A stretch of DNA of 64,000 nucleotides from Pseudomonas berkeleyensis (GCF_014109765.1 NZ_CP059139.1:2108001-2172000); one strand, 5' to 3'; numbered from the stretch's first letter, positions 24,629 through 34,698 are shown. The notes: generated by a model from the letters alone, not told the origin. Numbers and translations: made by a program.

Positions 24629-26413
24629 ATGGCTGAAGCAGCAGTAGCAAACGTACCGGCTAAAGCCGCCTCTGGCGAGCCCAAGGGGCCGCTGTTCGGG
24701 TTGAGCTTTCTGGAGAACCTCGCCGAGATGTCGGTGCTGCGTCAGCTCGGTCTGCTGGTTGGCCTGGCGGCCAGCGTGGCGATCGGTTTTGCCGTGGTGC
24801 TCTGGTCGCAGCAGCCGGACTACCGCCCGCTGTATGGCAGCCTCAATGGCATGGATGCGACTCAGGTGGTGGACACCCTGACCACCTCCGGCATCGACTA
24901 CACCATCGAACCCAACTCCGGCGCATTGCTGGTCAAGGCCGACGACCTGGCTCGGGCGCGTATGCGTCTGGCTGCTGCCGGCGTGGCGCCGACCGACACC
25001 AGCGTCGGCTTCGAGATTCTCGACCGTGAGCAGGGCCTGGGTACCAGCCAGTTCATGGAGGCGACCCGTTATCGCCGCGGCCTCGAAGGCGAGCTTGCAC
25101 GTACGGTGGCCAGCCTCAACAACGTCAAGGCTGCGCGCGTGCACCTGGCCATGCCCAAGGCATCGGTCTTCGTGCGTGACGAGCGCAAGCCCAGCGCCTC
25201 GGTACTGGTGGAGCTCTACCCGGGCCGCAACCTGGAACCGAGTCAGGTGATGGCCATCGTCAATCTGGTGGCGACCAGCGTGCCGGAGTTGGACAAGGGC
25301 CAGGTCACCGTCGTCGACCAGAAGGGCAATCTGCTGTCCGATCAGCAGGAGCTGTCCGAGCTGACCATGGCCGGCAAGCAGTTCGACTACACCCGCCGCA
25401 TGGAAACCCTGTTCACACAGCGCGTGCACAACATTCTGCAGCCGGTGCTGGGTACTGGCCGCTACAAGGCAGAAGTCTCCGCCGACGTCGATTTCAGCGC
25501 GGTGGAGTCCACCTCCGAGATGTTCAATCCGGATCAACCAGCGCTGCGCAGCGAGCAACAGGTCAACGAGCAGCGCCAGAGCAGCCTGCCGCCGCAAGGC
25601 GTCCCCGGCGCGCTGTCCAACCAGCCGCCAGGCCCGGCTGCCGCTCCGCAGCAGGCTGCTGGCGCCGCACCACCTGCTGGGCCTATCGCCGCCGGCCAAC
25701 CGCTGGTCGATGCCAATGGCCAGCAGATCATGGATCCGGCGACTGGTCAGCCGATGCTGGCACCGTATCCGGCGGACAAGCGTGAGCAATCCACCCGCAA
25801 CTTCGAACTGGATCGCTCCATCAGCTACACCCGTCAGCAGCAGGGCCGTTTGCGTCGCCTGTCGGTTGCGGTGGTCGTGGATGATCAGGTGCGTGTCGAT
25901 CCGGCCACTGGCGAGTCCAGCCGAGTGCCATGGACTGCCGATGACCTGGCGCGCTTCACCCGCTTGGTGCAGGATTCGGTGGGCTTCGATGCCAGCCGTG
26001 GCGACAGCGTCAGCGTGATCAACACCGCGTTCACCGCTTCGCTGGGCGAGGAAATTCCGGACATTCCGTTCTATACCCAGCCCTGGTTCTGGGACATCGT
26101 CAAGCAAGTGCTCGGCGTACTGTTCATCCTGGTGCTGGTATTCGGCGTGCTGCGCCCGGTGCTCAACAACATTACCGGTGGTGGCCGCGGCAAGGATCTG
26201 GCAGGTTCTGGTGATGTAGAGCTGGGTGAGATGGGTGGTCTGGGTGGCGAGCTCTCCGATGATCGGGTCAGCCTCGGCGGTCCGCAGAGCATCATGTTGC
26301 CCAGCCCCAGTGAGGGGTATGATGCACAACTGAACGCTATCAAGAGTCTGGTAGCGGAAGATCCTGGCCGCGTCGCGCAGGTCGTGAAAGAGTGGATCAA
26401 CGCCGATGAGTGA
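24629..26413 (+). CDS. fliF: MS-ring protein FliF
   Basis: 594 residues. A cytoplasmic N-terminus is followed by a membrane segment at about 40-62 (LGLLVGLAASVAIGFAVVLW), then periplasmic ring-building motifs (YRRGLEGELARTVASLNNVKAARVHLAMP). A Pro/Ala-rich insertion lies at about 310-370, a second membrane segment near 490-510 (VLGVLFILVLVFGVLRPVL), and a C-terminal FliG-binding tail. Overlaps fliG by eight bases. Confidence 0.97.
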   Translation: MAEAAVANVPAKAASGEPKGPLFGLSFLENLAEMSVLRQLGLLVGLAASVAIGFAVVLWSQQPDYRPLYGSLNGMDATQVVDTLTTSGIDYTIEPNSGALLVKADDLARARMRLAAAGVAPTDTSVGFEILDREQGLGTSQFMEATRYRRGLEGELARTVASLNNVKAARVHLAMPKASVFVRDERKPSASVLVELYPGRNLEPSQVMAIVNLVATSVPELDKGQVTVVDQKGNLLSDQQELSELTMAGKQFDYTRRMETLFTQRVHNILQPVLGTGRYKAEVSADVDFSAVESTSEMFNPDQPALRSEQQVNEQRQSSLPPQGVPGALSNQPPGPAAAPQQAAGAAPPAGPIAAGQPLVDANGQQIMDPATGQPMLAPYPADKREQSTRNFELDRSISYTRQQQGRLRRLSVAVVVDDQVRVDPATGESSRVPWTADDLARFTRLVQDSVGFDASRGDSVSVINTAFTASLGEEIPDIPFYTQPWFWDIVKQVLGVLFILVLVFGVLRPVLNNITGGGRGKDLAGSGDVELGEMGGLGGELSDDRVSLGGPQSIMLPSPSEGYDAQLNAIKSLVAEDPGRVAQVVKEWINADE

Positions 26414-27422
26414 CAACCGTACCGCTACCAAGCTGAACAAGGTCGACAAGGCCGCCATTCTCTTGCTGTCGCTCGGTGAGACCGACGCCGCCCAGGTGTT
26501 GCGTCACCTCGGGCCGAAGGAAGTGCAGCGAGTCGGCGTGGCCATGGCCGGCATGCGCAACATCCACCGCGAACAGGTGGAGCAGGTGATGGCCGAATTC
26601 GTCGATATCGTCGGCGACCAGACCAGCCTGGGCGTCGGTGCCGATGGCTATATCCGCAAGATGCTCACCCAGGCATTGGGCGAGGACAAGGCCGGCAACC
26701 TGATCGACCGTATTCTGCTTGGCGGCAGCACCAGCGGCCTGGACAGCCTCAAGTGGATGGAGCCGCGTGCCGTTGCCGACGTGATTCGCTACGAGCACCC
26801 GCAGATCCAGGCCATCGTCGTCGCCTACCTCGATCCGGATCAGGCCGGCGAAGTGCTCAGCCATTTCGATCACAAGGTGCGCCTGGACATCATCCTGCGC
26901 GTGTCTTCGCTCAACACCGTGCAGCCATCCGCGCTCAAGGAATTGAACCAGATCCTCGAGAAACAGTTCTCCGGCAGTGCCAACACCACGCGGGCCTCGA
27001 TGGGCGGTGTGAAGCGTGCGGCGGACATCATGAACTTCCTCGACAGCTCGGTTGAGGGTCAGTTGATGGACTCGATCCGCGAAGTGGACGAAGACCTGTC
27101 GACGCAGATCGAGGATCTGATGTTCGTCTTCGACAACCTGGCCGACGTCGACGACCGGGGCATCCAGGCGCTGCTGCGCGAGGTCTCTTCCGAAGTGCTG
27201 GTGCTGGCGCTCAAGGGCGCCGACGAAGCTATCAAGGACAAGGTATTCAAGAACATGTCCAAGCGCGCGGCCGAACTGTTGCGCGACGATCTGGAGGCCA
27301 AGGGCCCGGTACGTGTCAGCGACGTCGAGACTGCACAGAAGGAAATCCTCACCATCGCCCGCCGCATGGCCGAAGCCGGAGAGATCGTGCTCGGCGGCAA
27401 GGGCGGCGAAGAGATGGTCTAG
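26406..27422 (+). CDS. fliG: Flagellar motor switch protein FliG
   Basis: 338 residues with the three FliG domains: N-terminal VDKAAILLLSLGETDAAQVLRHL, middle EHPQIQAIVVAYLDPDQAGEVL, and the C-terminal torque helix region (QIEDLMFVFDNLADVDDRGIQALLREV) with its charged residues. Ends GGEEMV. It couples the stator to the MS ring. Overlap with fliF and 10 bases before fliH show one operon. Confidence 0.97.
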   Translation: MSDNRTATKLNKVDKAAILLLSLGETDAAQVLRHLGPKEVQRVGVAMAGMRNIHREQVEQVMAEFVDIVGDQTSLGVGADGYIRKMLTQALGEDKAGNLIDRILLGGSTSGLDSLKWMEPRAVADVIRYEHPQIQAIVVAYLDPDQAGEVLSHFDHKVRLDIILRVSSLNTVQPSALKELNQILEKQFSGSANTTRASMGGVKRAADIMNFLDSSVEGQLMDSIREVDEDLSTQIEDLMFVFDNLADVDDRGIQALLREVSSEVLVLALKGADEAIKDKVFKNMSKRAAELLRDDLEAKGPVRVSDVETAQKEILTIARRMAEAGEIVLGGKGGEEMV

Positions 27423-27432
27423 GAGCTGACCC

Positions 27433-28227
27433 ATGGCTGCCAAGGAGCCGGAAAGCGAGCTGATTCGCGCCAAGGATCTCGGCATGTTCGACCGCTGGGC
27501 GCTGCCCAGCTTCGACGAGCCAGGTGCCGAGCCGGTAGAGGTCGAAGAGGTGCCGGCCGAGCCGGCCGCCACTCCCGTCGAACCTGAGCAAACCGGGCAA
27601 ATCGAGGAAGTCGCGCTCGAGGACGTCAAGCCGCTGACGCTCGATGAGCTCGAAGCCATTCGCCAGGACGCCTACAACGAAGGTTTTGCCACCGGCGAGA
27701 AAGATGGCTTCCACGCTGGCCAGATCAAGGCCAAGCAAGAGGCCGACGCGGCCCTGGCGGTCAAGGTCAATGGCCTGGAAAAGCTCATGACGCAGTTGCT
27801 CGATCCCATCGCCGACCAGGATCAGCAGCTGGAGGTCGCTCTGGTAAATCTGGTCAGCCACATGGCGCGTGAGGTCATTCAGCGCGAGCTGAGCACCGAC
27901 TCCAGCCAGATCCGCCAGGTATTGCGCGAGGCGCTCAAGCTGCTGCCGATGGGCGCGGGCAACGTGCGCATTCAGATCAATCCGCAAGACTTCGAAACCG
28001 TCAAGGCACTGCGCGAGCGCCATGAAGAGAACTGGCGCATTCTCGAGGATGAGAGCCTGCTGCCGGGCGGTTGTCGCATCGAGGCAGAACACAGCCAGAT
28101 CGATGCCAGTGTCGAAACCCGCATGGCCCAAGCGCTCAAACAGTTGTTCGAGCAGCAGCGGGCGCAGATCACCGAGCCGCCGGAGGCGGACATCAGCCTG
28201 GATCTGGACAACCCCGATGCGCATTGA
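27433..28227 (+). CDS. fliH: Flagellar export ATPase regulator FliH
   Basis: 264 residues. A Glu/Pro/Val-rich acidic N-terminus (about 25-60) precedes the FliH/YscL domain, seen in [22 protein letters not shown] with the GxxxG repeat and in [14 protein letters not shown]. It holds the FliI ATPase at the export gate. Its 3' end overlaps fliI by 11 bases. Confidence 0.95.
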   Translation: MAAKEPESELIRAKDLGMFDRWALPSFDEPGAEPVEVEEVPAEPAATPVEPEQTGQIEEVALEDVKPLTLDELEAIRQDAYNEGFATGEKDGFHAGQIKAKQEADAALAVKVNGLEKLMTQLLDPIADQDQQLEVALVNLVSHMAREVIQRELSTDSSQIRQVLREALKLLPMGAGNVRIQINPQDFETVKALRERHEENWRILEDESLLPGGCRIEAEHSQIDASVETRMAQALKQLFEQQRAQITEPPEADISLDLDNPDAH

Positions 28228-29563
28228 TCGCGTGAGTTTCGCCCGGCGCCTGGAGGGCTACAGCGACGCGATCAGCCTACCCAGTCAGCCGATACTCGAA
28301 GGGCGCTTGTTGCGCATGGTCGGTCTGACCCTGGAGGCCGAAGGACTGCGCGCTGCCATCGGCAGCCGTTGTCTGGTGATCAACAGCGACAGCTATCACC
28401 CGGTGCAGGTGGAAGCCGAAGTCATGGGCTTTTCCGGTGGCAAGATCTACCTGATGCCGGTCGGCAGCCTGGCCGGTATTGCGCCGGGTGCACGTGTGGT
28501 GCCATTGCCAGACGCCGGGCGTTTACCCATGGGCATGACCATGTTGGGGCGGGTGCTCGACGGCGCCGGCCGCGCGCTGGATGGCAAGGGCGGCATGAAG
28601 GCCGAAGATTGGGTGCCGATGGATGGGCCGGCTATCAACCCGCTCAATCGTGATCCCATCAGCCAGCCACTGGATGTTGGCATTCGCTCGATCAACGGCC
28701 TGCTGACCGTGGGGCGTGGCCAGCGCCTGGGCCTGTTCGCCGGTACCGGCGTGGGCAAGTCGGTGCTGCTGGGCATGATGACTCGCTTTACCGAGGCCGA
28801 GATCATCGTGGTCGGCCTGATCGGCGAGCGGGGCCGTGAGGTCAAGGAGTTCATCGACGAGATTCTCGGCGAGGAAGGCCTCAAGCGCTCCGTGGTCGTG
28901 GCGTCGCCTGCCGACGATGCGCCGCTCATGCGCCTGCGCGCGGCGCAATACTGCACACGCATCGCCGAATACTTTCGCGACAAGGGCAAGAACGTCCTGC
29001 TGCTGATGGATTCGTTGACCCGCTATGCCCAGGCTCAGCGGGAGATCGCCCTGGCCATCGGCGAGCCGCCCGCGACCAAGGGCTATCCACCTTCGGTATT
29101 CGCCAAGCTGCCCAAGCTGGTGGAACGTGCCGGTAACGCCGAGGCCGGCGGCGGGTCGATCACTGCGTTCTACACCGTGCTCAGTGAGGGGGATGACCAG
29201 CAGGATCCCATCGCCGACGCCGCACGCGGCGTACTCGACGGGCACTTCGTATTGTCGCGGCGTCTAGCTGAAGAGGGGCATTACCCGGCCATCGACATCG
29301 AATCCTCCATCAGTCGGGTGATGCCGCAGGTGGTGCCGCCCGAGCAGTTGAAACAGGCGCAGCGCTTCAAGCAGTTGTGGGCACGGTATCAGCAAAGTCG
29401 CGACCTGATCAGCGTCGGTGCCTATGTGCCTGGCGGCGATGCTGATACCGATCTGGCCATTGCCCGTCAGCCGGTGATGGCGCAATACCTGCGCCAGGGG
29501 CTCAGTGAAAGTGTTGGGATGGCGCAAAGTCGCGATCAACTGGCCGGGGTGTTGGGGCAGTGA
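28217..29563 (+). CDS. fliI: Flagellar export ATPase FliI
   Basis: 448 residues from ATG 28217, which overlaps fliH; a frame open from 28022 is the fliH shadow. Walker A is GTGVGKS at 176-182, followed by [14 protein letters not shown], Walker [21 protein letters not shown], and [16 protein letters not shown], all typical of the type III export ATPases related to F1 beta. Confidence 0.97.
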   Translation: MRIDRVSFARRLEGYSDAISLPSQPILEGRLLRMVGLTLEAEGLRAAIGSRCLVINSDSYHPVQVEAEVMGFSGGKIYLMPVGSLAGIAPGARVVPLPDAGRLPMGMTMLGRVLDGAGRALDGKGGMKAEDWVPMDGPAINPLNRDPISQPLDVGIRSINGLLTVGRGQRLGLFAGTGVGKSVLLGMMTRFTEAEIIVVGLIGERGREVKEFIDEILGEEGLKRSVVVASPADDAPLMRLRAAQYCTRIAEYFRDKGKNVLLLMDSLTRYAQAQREIALAIGEPPATKGYPPSVFAKLPKLVERAGNAEAGGGSITAFYTVLSEGDDQQDPIADAARGVLDGHFVLSRRLAEEGHYPAIDIESSISRVMPQVVPPEQLKQAQRFKQLWARYQQSRDLISVGAYVPGGDADTDLAIARQPVMAQYLRQGLSESVGMAQSRDQLAGVLGQ

Positions 29564-29570
29564 TCTGCGG

Positions 29571-29597
29571 CCGTAGGGCGGATAACACCCGCTGGGG
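29571..29597. repeat. CGTAGGGCGGATAA-type intergenic repeat copy
   Basis: CCGTAGGGCGGATAACACC followed by CGCTGGGG lies in the 70-base gap between fliI and fliJ. The CGTAGGGCGGA core is the same as at the end of flhB. Confidence 0.5.
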
Positions 29598-29633
29598 CGA
29601 TCTGACGGGCTGCCCCCGCCTATCGAGGTGCGG

Positions 29634-30083
29634 ATGAGCCTGAGTCGCGCCAAGCGTCTGCAACCAGTCGTCGATATGGCGGAAAAGGCCGAGCGAGAGG
29701 CTGCGCGCCAGATGGGACACTGCCAGGGGCTGGTTGGCCAGGCTGAGGCCAAGCTGGGCGAGCTGGAGCGTTTTCGCGGTGATTACCAGCAGCAATGGAT
29801 CAGCGAAGGCAGCAAGGGCGTATCCGGGCAGTGGCTGATGAACTACCAACGTTTCCTTTCACAACTGGAAACGGCCGTCGCCCAGCAGCAGCAGAGCATC
29901 GAATGGCATCGTGCCAACCTGGAGAAGGTTCGCGCCATCTGGCAGCAACGATATGCGCGTCTGGAGGGGCTGCGTAAGTTGGTGCAACGCTACATAACCG
30001 AGGCGCGGCTGGCCGAGGACAAACGGGAGCAGAAGCTGCTCGATGAGCTGGCGCAACGCCTGACAGACCGCGGCGAACCCTGA
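29634..30083 (+). CDS. fliJ: Flagellar export chaperone FliJ
   Basis: 149 residues, almost entirely helical coiled coil. It starts SLSRAKRLQPVVDMAEKAEREAARQM and includes QQQSIEWHRANLEKVRAIWQQ. It is the central stalk-like subunit of the FliHIJ complex. ATG 29634 preferred over GTG 29628. The 70-base gap from fliI holds a repeat copy. Last gene of the fliE operon before the signalling trio. Confidence 0.93.
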   Translation: MSLSRAKRLQPVVDMAEKAEREAARQMGHCQGLVGQAEAKLGELERFRGDYQQQWISEGSKGVSGQWLMNYQRFLSQLETAVAQQQQSIEWHRANLEKVRAIWQQRYARLEGLRKLVQRYITEARLAEDKREQKLLDELAQRLTDRGEP

Positions 30084-30166
30084 TAGCAGTTGTCTCGCTT
30101 TCTGCCAAATGCTACACCTTGAGCGTAAGCCGACTAATCCGGCAAGGTCTCGACTAAGGAGCAGAC

Positions 30167-30472
30167 ATGGCCATCACCTCGCAACCGTCCGCAGACGGGC
30201 AAGAGCTGACCATCGTGATTCGAGGGCGATTCGATTTCGCCTCTCACCAGGAGTTTCGCGACGCCTACGAACGCATCAACATCACACCGAAGCGTTATCA
30301 GGTTGACCTGCAGGACACCAGCTATTTGGACAGCTCGGCATTAGGCATGCTCCTGTTGCTGCGTGATCACGCCGGTGGTGATGCGGCACAGATTCGCCTG
30401 CTCAATTGCAGCAGCGATGTACGCAAGATCCTGGCGATTTCCAACTTCGAGCAACTGTTTCAGATCAGTTGA
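30167..30472 (+). CDS. STAS-domain anti-anti-sigma factor
   Basis: 101 residues covering one STAS domain. YQVDLQDTSYLDSSALGML carries the phosphorylatable serine (Ser56 or Ser57) found in SpoIIAA/RsbV-type antagonists. GAGCAG precedes ATG 30167. The next gene, three bases on, encodes a response regulator with phosphatase and kinase-like domains, so the two should form a partner-switching pair. The same trio between fliJ and fliK occurs in other pseudomonads such as P. putida. Confidence 0.9.
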   Translation: MAITSQPSADGQELTIVIRGRFDFASHQEFRDAYERINITPKRYQVDLQDTSYLDSSALGMLLLLRDHAGGDAAQIRLLNCSSDVRKILAISNFEQLFQIS

Positions 30473-30474
30473 GC

Positions 30475-32163
30475 ATGCCTGAGCGCCTGTCGATCCTGAT
30501 CGCCGAGGACAACGCGGCCGACCGCATGCTGCTGTCCACCATCGTCAGCCGCCAGGGGCATCGTGTGCTCACCGCCAGCAACGGCCTGGAAGCCGTTGCA
30601 TTGTTCGAGCAGGAGCGTCCGCAACTGGTGTTGATGGATGCTCTGATGCCGGTAATGGACGGCTTCGAGGCAGCGCGCAGGATCAAGCAACAGGCCGGCG
30701 AGGCGTTGGTGCCGATCATCTTTCTTACCTCGTTGACCGAAGGTGAAGCGCTGGTTCGCTGCCTGGAGGCCGGTGGTGACGATTTTCTCGCCAAGCCCTA
30801 CAACCGCGTGATACTCGAAGCCAAGATCGGCGCCATGGATCGTCTGCGTCGCTTGCAGGACACGGTGCTGCAGCAGCGTGACCTGATCGCCCGGCACAAC
30901 GAGCACCTGCTGCGCGAGCAGCGTGTGGCCAAGGCGGTATTCGACAAGGTGGCGCATTCCGGTTGTCTGAATGCCCCGAATATTCGTTATCTGCAATCGC
31001 CCTACGCGCTGTTCAACGGCGATTTGCTGCTGGCTGCCTACAAGCCCTCGGGCGGCATGCACGTGATGCTCGGCGACTTCACCGGCCATGGTCTGCCGGC
31101 GGCAATTGGCGCCATGCCGCTGGCCGAGGTGTTCTATGGCATGACCGCCAAGGGTCATGCCCTGGCCGAGATTCTTCGCGAGATCAACGCCAAGCTCAAA
31201 CGCATCCTGCCGGTCGGCGTGTTCTGCTGCGCCACCTTGCTCAATATCAGTAGCAAGCGCGGGCTGCTGGAGGTATGGAACGGCGGGCTGCCCGATGGGC
31301 ACCTGCTGCATGGTGATGGGCGACCTCGCCAGGCGCTGGTGTCGCGCCACTTGCCGCTGGGCATTCTTGAGCCCGCAGCGTTCAGCGACCGCTGCGAGAT
31401 TTATCCGCTGACGACTGGCGATCGTATCTTCCTGCTCAGCGATGGCGTGCTGGAGGCCACCAATCAGCAGGGTGAGTTGTTTGGTGAAGCTCGCTTGCTG
31501 GCCTTGCTCGATGCCAATCGCCAACCGCAGGCCCTGTTCGAGGAAATCCAGCAGGCGTTGGTAGCGTTTCGCGGTGAGCAGCAGGACGACGTCAGCATGC
31601 TTCAGGTCGGCCTCGCCGAGGATGACGAGCATCCTCGGCCGCTTGCCTTCGCCGATAGCGGCCACAGCAGCCCGCTGGACTGGTCGGCGAGTTTCGAATT
31701 CCGTGCGCAGAGCCTGCGTCACTTCAATCCCTTGCCGTTCCTGCTGCAGTTACTGCTGGATGTGCAGGCGCTCAGGCCGCGTGGCGGAGAGCTCTACACG
31801 GTGCTGGCCGAGCTGTACTCCAATGCGCTGGAACATGGCGTGATGGGCCTGGACTCGTCACTCAAACAGGATGCCAGCGGGTTTGCCGAGTACTATCGAG
31901 AGCGGCGCCTGCGCCTGGCGGCGTTGACCGATGGCTATGTGCGTTTTCATCTGCAGATGCTGCCGGAGGCGGGTGGTGGTCGCCTGATCGTACGGGTCGA
32001 GGACAGTGGCCCAGGCTTCGATCCGGCAAGCCTCCTCACGTCTCAGGACGAAGCGCTGTGTGGGCGTGGCCTGACGCTGGTGCGTGAGCTCAGCGATGGA
32101 TTCCAGGGCTGGCCTGACGGGCAGGGCGTCAGCGTGGAGTTTTGTTGGGCCGCTGAGGCATAA
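30475..32163 (+). CDS. Response regulator with PP2C phosphatase and anti-sigma-kinase-like domain
   Basis: 562 residues. Receiver domain 1-120 with Asp55 in LVLMDALMPVMDG; PP2C/SpoIIE-type phosphatase at about 180-380 (LLAAYKPSGGMHVMLGDFTGHGLPAAIGAMP, FLLSDGVLEATN, QQDDVSMLQV); and a C-terminal HATPase of the RsbW type (ELYSNALEHGVMG, VRVEDSGPGFDPASLL, GRGLTLVRELSDG). The architecture resembles HsbR of P. aeruginosa. ATG 30475 lies three bases after the STAS stop; an earlier in-frame start would overlap that gene. It should set the phosphorylation state of the STAS protein according to receiver input. Confidence 0.9.
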   Translation: MPERLSILIAEDNAADRMLLSTIVSRQGHRVLTASNGLEAVALFEQERPQLVLMDALMPVMDGFEAARRIKQQAGEALVPIIFLTSLTEGEALVRCLEAGGDDFLAKPYNRVILEAKIGAMDRLRRLQDTVLQQRDLIARHNEHLLREQRVAKAVFDKVAHSGCLNAPNIRYLQSPYALFNGDLLLAAYKPSGGMHVMLGDFTGHGLPAAIGAMPLAEVFYGMTAKGHALAEILREINAKLKRILPVGVFCCATLLNISSKRGLLEVWNGGLPDGHLLHGDGRPRQALVSRHLPLGILEPAAFSDRCEIYPLTTGDRIFLLSDGVLEATNQQGELFGEARLLALLDANRQPQALFEEIQQALVAFRGEQQDDVSMLQVGLAEDDEHPRPLAFADSGHSSPLDWSASFEFRAQSLRHFNPLPFLLQLLLDVQALRPRGGELYTVLAELYSNALEHGVMGLDSSLKQDASGFAEYYRERRLRLAALTDGYVRFHLQMLPEAGGGRLIVRVEDSGPGFDPASLLTSQDEALCGRGLTLVRELSDGFQGWPDGQGVSVEFCWAAEA

Positions 32164-32245
32164 TGTGCAGGTTCTGTCTCGGGCTCAGCCGCATTGCTCG
32201 TGCTGAAGCCAGAGCAGGCATCGTTGTCGTTCAGGGAGTTTCTCG

Positions 32246-32599
32246 GTGTCCGATATCCATCTCGACGATGCCGTCCTGGCTGCCCTGCAGGACGTCATGG
32301 AAGACGAATACCCCATTCTGCTCGATACCTTCGTAGCAGATTCCGAAGAGCGCCTGCGTCTTCTGCATCAGGCCGAAGCTGAAGGTGACGCGCAAGGACT
32401 GCGCCTGGCTGCGCATAGCTTCAAGGGCAGCTGCAGCAACATGGGGGCGGTGATGCTCGCTGGTCTGTGCAAGCAGCTCGAAGATGCCGGCCGACGTGAG
32501 ACTCTGGAACTGGCACCCGCGTTGATCGAGCAGATCGAGCGCGAGTTCGCCATCGTCCGCATCCTGTTCAAATCCGAGCGCCAGCGTTACCGCGTCTGA
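32246..32599 (+). CDS. HPt-domain phosphotransfer protein
   Basis: 117 residues, a single HPt four-helix domain. The phospho-acceptor is His57 in LRLAAHSFKGSCSNMGA. It probably feeds phosphate to the receiver domain of the preceding regulator from a hybrid kinase encoded elsewhere. Seen in sequence: the domain and histidine. Inferred: the partner. Confidence 0.9.
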   Translation: MSDIHLDDAVLAALQDVMEDEYPILLDTFVADSEERLRLLHQAEAEGDAQGLRLAAHSFKGSCSNMGAVMLAGLCKQLEDAGRRETLELAPALIEQIEREFAIVRILFKSERQRYRV

Positions 32600-32676
32600 G
32601 CCTTCACTCGCGTTTTGCCCGACTTGGCCCATCCTTTGCTCTGATACCGTCACGACCCAATAGACGGAGAGCGTCC

Positions 32677-33894
32677 ATGTCCGCGTTGCCCGACATACGC
32701 CTACAGGCCACGCCTGAGGTGAAGAGCAAAGCGCAGCCACCCGCCAAAACGCAGGAGCCCAGCAGGAACGGGGCTTCGAGCTTTGCCGAGGTGTATGCCA
32801 AAGAGCGTCAGAGCAAACCTGGCGAGCGCGCCAATGGCTCTGCACAAAACAATCAGGAGCCGGCAAAGCCCGCGGCCGACTCCCCCGGTACTGCCGCCGA
32901 GGAGGCGGATGTTGCCGCCTCCGGCAATTCCTTGCCGACCGATGAGCGGGCTCCTGAAGCCATCGATCCGCTGCTGGCCATGGCGTTGGGCGGGATCCAG
33001 CCGCAGCCTGAGGAGGCGCCGCCTACCGAGGATGCTCTGGAAGCGCCAGCGCTGATCATCAGTGGTCTTGCCAATAACGTGACAGATGAGCCAGAGCCGG
33101 TACTGGAGGACGAATCACTCGATCCTATGGCCATGCTCAAGCAACTGCCGGAAGAGGACAGCAAGGCGCAAGTGGCTCAGGAGAGCGTGAGCAAGAATTC
33201 GCGTGCGAACAGCACCGACTTCGCTGCTGCAATGGCGGCCATGGGCAAGGGCGAGGAGAAGACCAAGGCCAGCGACGAGGTGAGCCTGGAGTTGCCACTC
33301 GATGACTTGGCCAAGGACGCGCTGGAAAGTCTCAAGGACAGCGTACAACCGACCCGTCCCGATCAATTCGTCAGCAAGCTCAACGCGTTGACCCAGGCGC
33401 TCAACCAGCAGACCACGGCGGCGCCTCGCTTGCCGTTGGTGCCGGGTCAGCCGGTGCCCATGCATCAAGGGGGCTGGAGCGAGGCGGTGGTCGATCGCGT
33501 TATGTGGTTGTCCAGCCAGAACCTCAAGTCGGCCGAGATCCAGCTTGATCCGGCAGAGCTGGGGCGCCTCGAGGTGCGGGTGAACCTGTCCCAGGATCAG
33601 GCCCAGGTGACCTTTGCCAGTCCCAACGCCGGTGTACGTGAAGCACTGGAAGGGCAGATGCATCGGCTGCGCGAGCTGTTCGCCCAGCAGGGCATGAACC
33701 TGGCTGACGCCAACGTCTCCGATCAGTCACTCAATCGTGGCTGGCAGGGACAGGGACAAGGTGAGGGCGGCCGTGGTGGTGCGGGTTCTGCCGACGGGCG
33801 CCTGGCTGCCGATGAGGCGTTGCCAGGCGTACATCAGGAGGTTCGCAGCGAGCACCTGAGCTCGGGGCGTGGTCTGGTCGACTACTACGCCTGA
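32677..33894 (+). CDS. fliK: Flagellar hook-length control protein FliK
   Basis: 405 residues. About 250 N-terminal residues are low-complexity (Ala, Glu, Pro, Ser). The C-terminal FliK domain at about 265-360 has WSEAVVDRVMWLSSQNLKSAEI, LDPAELGRLEVRV and LRELFAQQGM. The C-terminal tail is Gly-rich. It measures the hook and triggers the switch in FlhB specificity. A second FliK-like protein is encoded at 54450-55982. Confidence 0.93.
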   Translation: MSALPDIRLQATPEVKSKAQPPAKTQEPSRNGASSFAEVYAKERQSKPGERANGSAQNNQEPAKPAADSPGTAAEEADVAASGNSLPTDERAPEAIDPLLAMALGGIQPQPEEAPPTEDALEAPALIISGLANNVTDEPEPVLEDESLDPMAMLKQLPEEDSKAQVAQESVSKNSRANSTDFAAAMAAMGKGEEKTKASDEVSLELPLDDLAKDALESLKDSVQPTRPDQFVSKLNALTQALNQQTTAAPRLPLVPGQPVPMHQGGWSEAVVDRVMWLSSQNLKSAEIQLDPAELGRLEVRVNLSQDQAQVTFASPNAGVREALEGQMHRLRELFAQQGMNLADANVSDQSLNRGWQGQGQGEGGRGGAGSADGRLAADEALPGVHQEVRSEHLSSGRGLVDYYA

Positions 33895-34006
33895 AGCGCT
33901 GTGAGGCGGGTGATTGACGTGCCACCCACCTCGGCTGCCGGTGAGGATTGAGCCACACATGAAGCGCTCGATCCCCGCTGGTCGGTGTTACTCCGCTAGA
34001 CTTGTA

Positions 34007-34047
34007 TTCGCCCGGGTGGTCGATAGGCCGCCTGGGCGAATGCATTT
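34007..34047 (+). terminator. Hairpin between fliK and fliL
   Basis: TTCGCCCGGG (34007-34016) pairs with CCTGGGCGAA (34031-34040), ten pairs with one G-T, followed by TGCATTTT. It lies about 110 bases after fliK in a 285-base gap and probably ends the fliE-to-fliK transcript. Confidence 0.5.
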
Positions 34048-34114
34048 TGGGTGACAGCAAGGGCGCGGCCCTGTTAAATCCGCAGCCCAGAGTTAGACAA
34101 GCCTGCTCATATGC

Positions 34115-34130
34115 TGGCATAACACTTGCT
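34115..34130 (+). promoter_or_regulatory. Sigma-54 promoter of fliL
   Basis: TGGCATAACACTTGCT: TGGCAT, five bases, TTGCT, with GG and GC at the right spacing. It is 50 bases before ATG 34180 and would drive fliLMNOPQR-flhB. Confidence 0.72.
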
Positions 34131-34179
34131 CTTAACCCTTTGAAAGCGGAAAGAACTCCGACAGTGACGGATTATTGGC

Positions 34180-34698
34180 ATGGCTAAGAAAGAAGCAGCA
34201 CCGGCCGCCGACGGGCAGCCGGCTGGCAAGAGCAAACTCAAGCTCATCATCCTCATCGTTGTGGGCTTGCTTTTGGCTATCGGCCTGTCCATCGGCGGCA
34301 CCTGGTTCATTCTCAGCAAGGGTGACAAGACTGAAGAGGCCAAGCCGGCAGAAGCGGCCAGCGCGACGCCAGTGCGGCAGCCCGCGATATACCAGGATCT
34401 GCAGCCGGCCTTCGTGGTCAATTTCAATTACCAGAACCGTACCCGCTATCTGCAGGTGAGCATGGCTCTGATGAGTCGCGATGCCGCTGGCATGGAGAAG
34501 CTCAAGGTACACATGCCGGTGCTGCGTAACCGTCTGGTGATGTTGCTCTCCGGCCAGGATTTCGCAGCCCTGCAGACCCCCTTGGGCAAGGAGATGCTCC
34601 TGCAGCAGGCATTGGCCAGCGTGCAGGAACTGGCCCAGACGGAAACCGGCAGCACCGTGGTCGAGCAGGTGCTGTTCACCAACTTCGTTTTGCAGTAG
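34180..34698 (+). CDS. fliL: Flagellar basal body protein FliL
   Basis: 172 residues. A short basic cytoplasmic tail precedes a membrane segment at about 20-42 (LIILIVVGLLLAIGLSIGGTW). The periplasmic FliL domain includes YQDLQPAFVVNFNY and ends VEQVLFTNFVLQ. It stabilises the stator near the motor. First gene of the sigma-54-driven fliL operon. Confidence 0.95.
   Translation: MAKKEAAPAADGQPAGKSKLKLIILIVVGLLLAIGLSIGGTWFILSKGDKTEEAKPAEAASATPVRQPAIYQDLQPAFVVNFNYQNRTRYLQVSMALMSRDAAGMEKLKVHMPVLRNRLVMLLSGQDFAALQTPLGKEMLLQQALASVQELAQTETGSTVVEQVLFTNFVLQ

Noticed and set aside
24599..26458. 619-codon minus-strand open frame opposite fliF
   Set aside because: It is antisense to a certain gene, has His/Gln/Leu-rich shadow composition and no family match.
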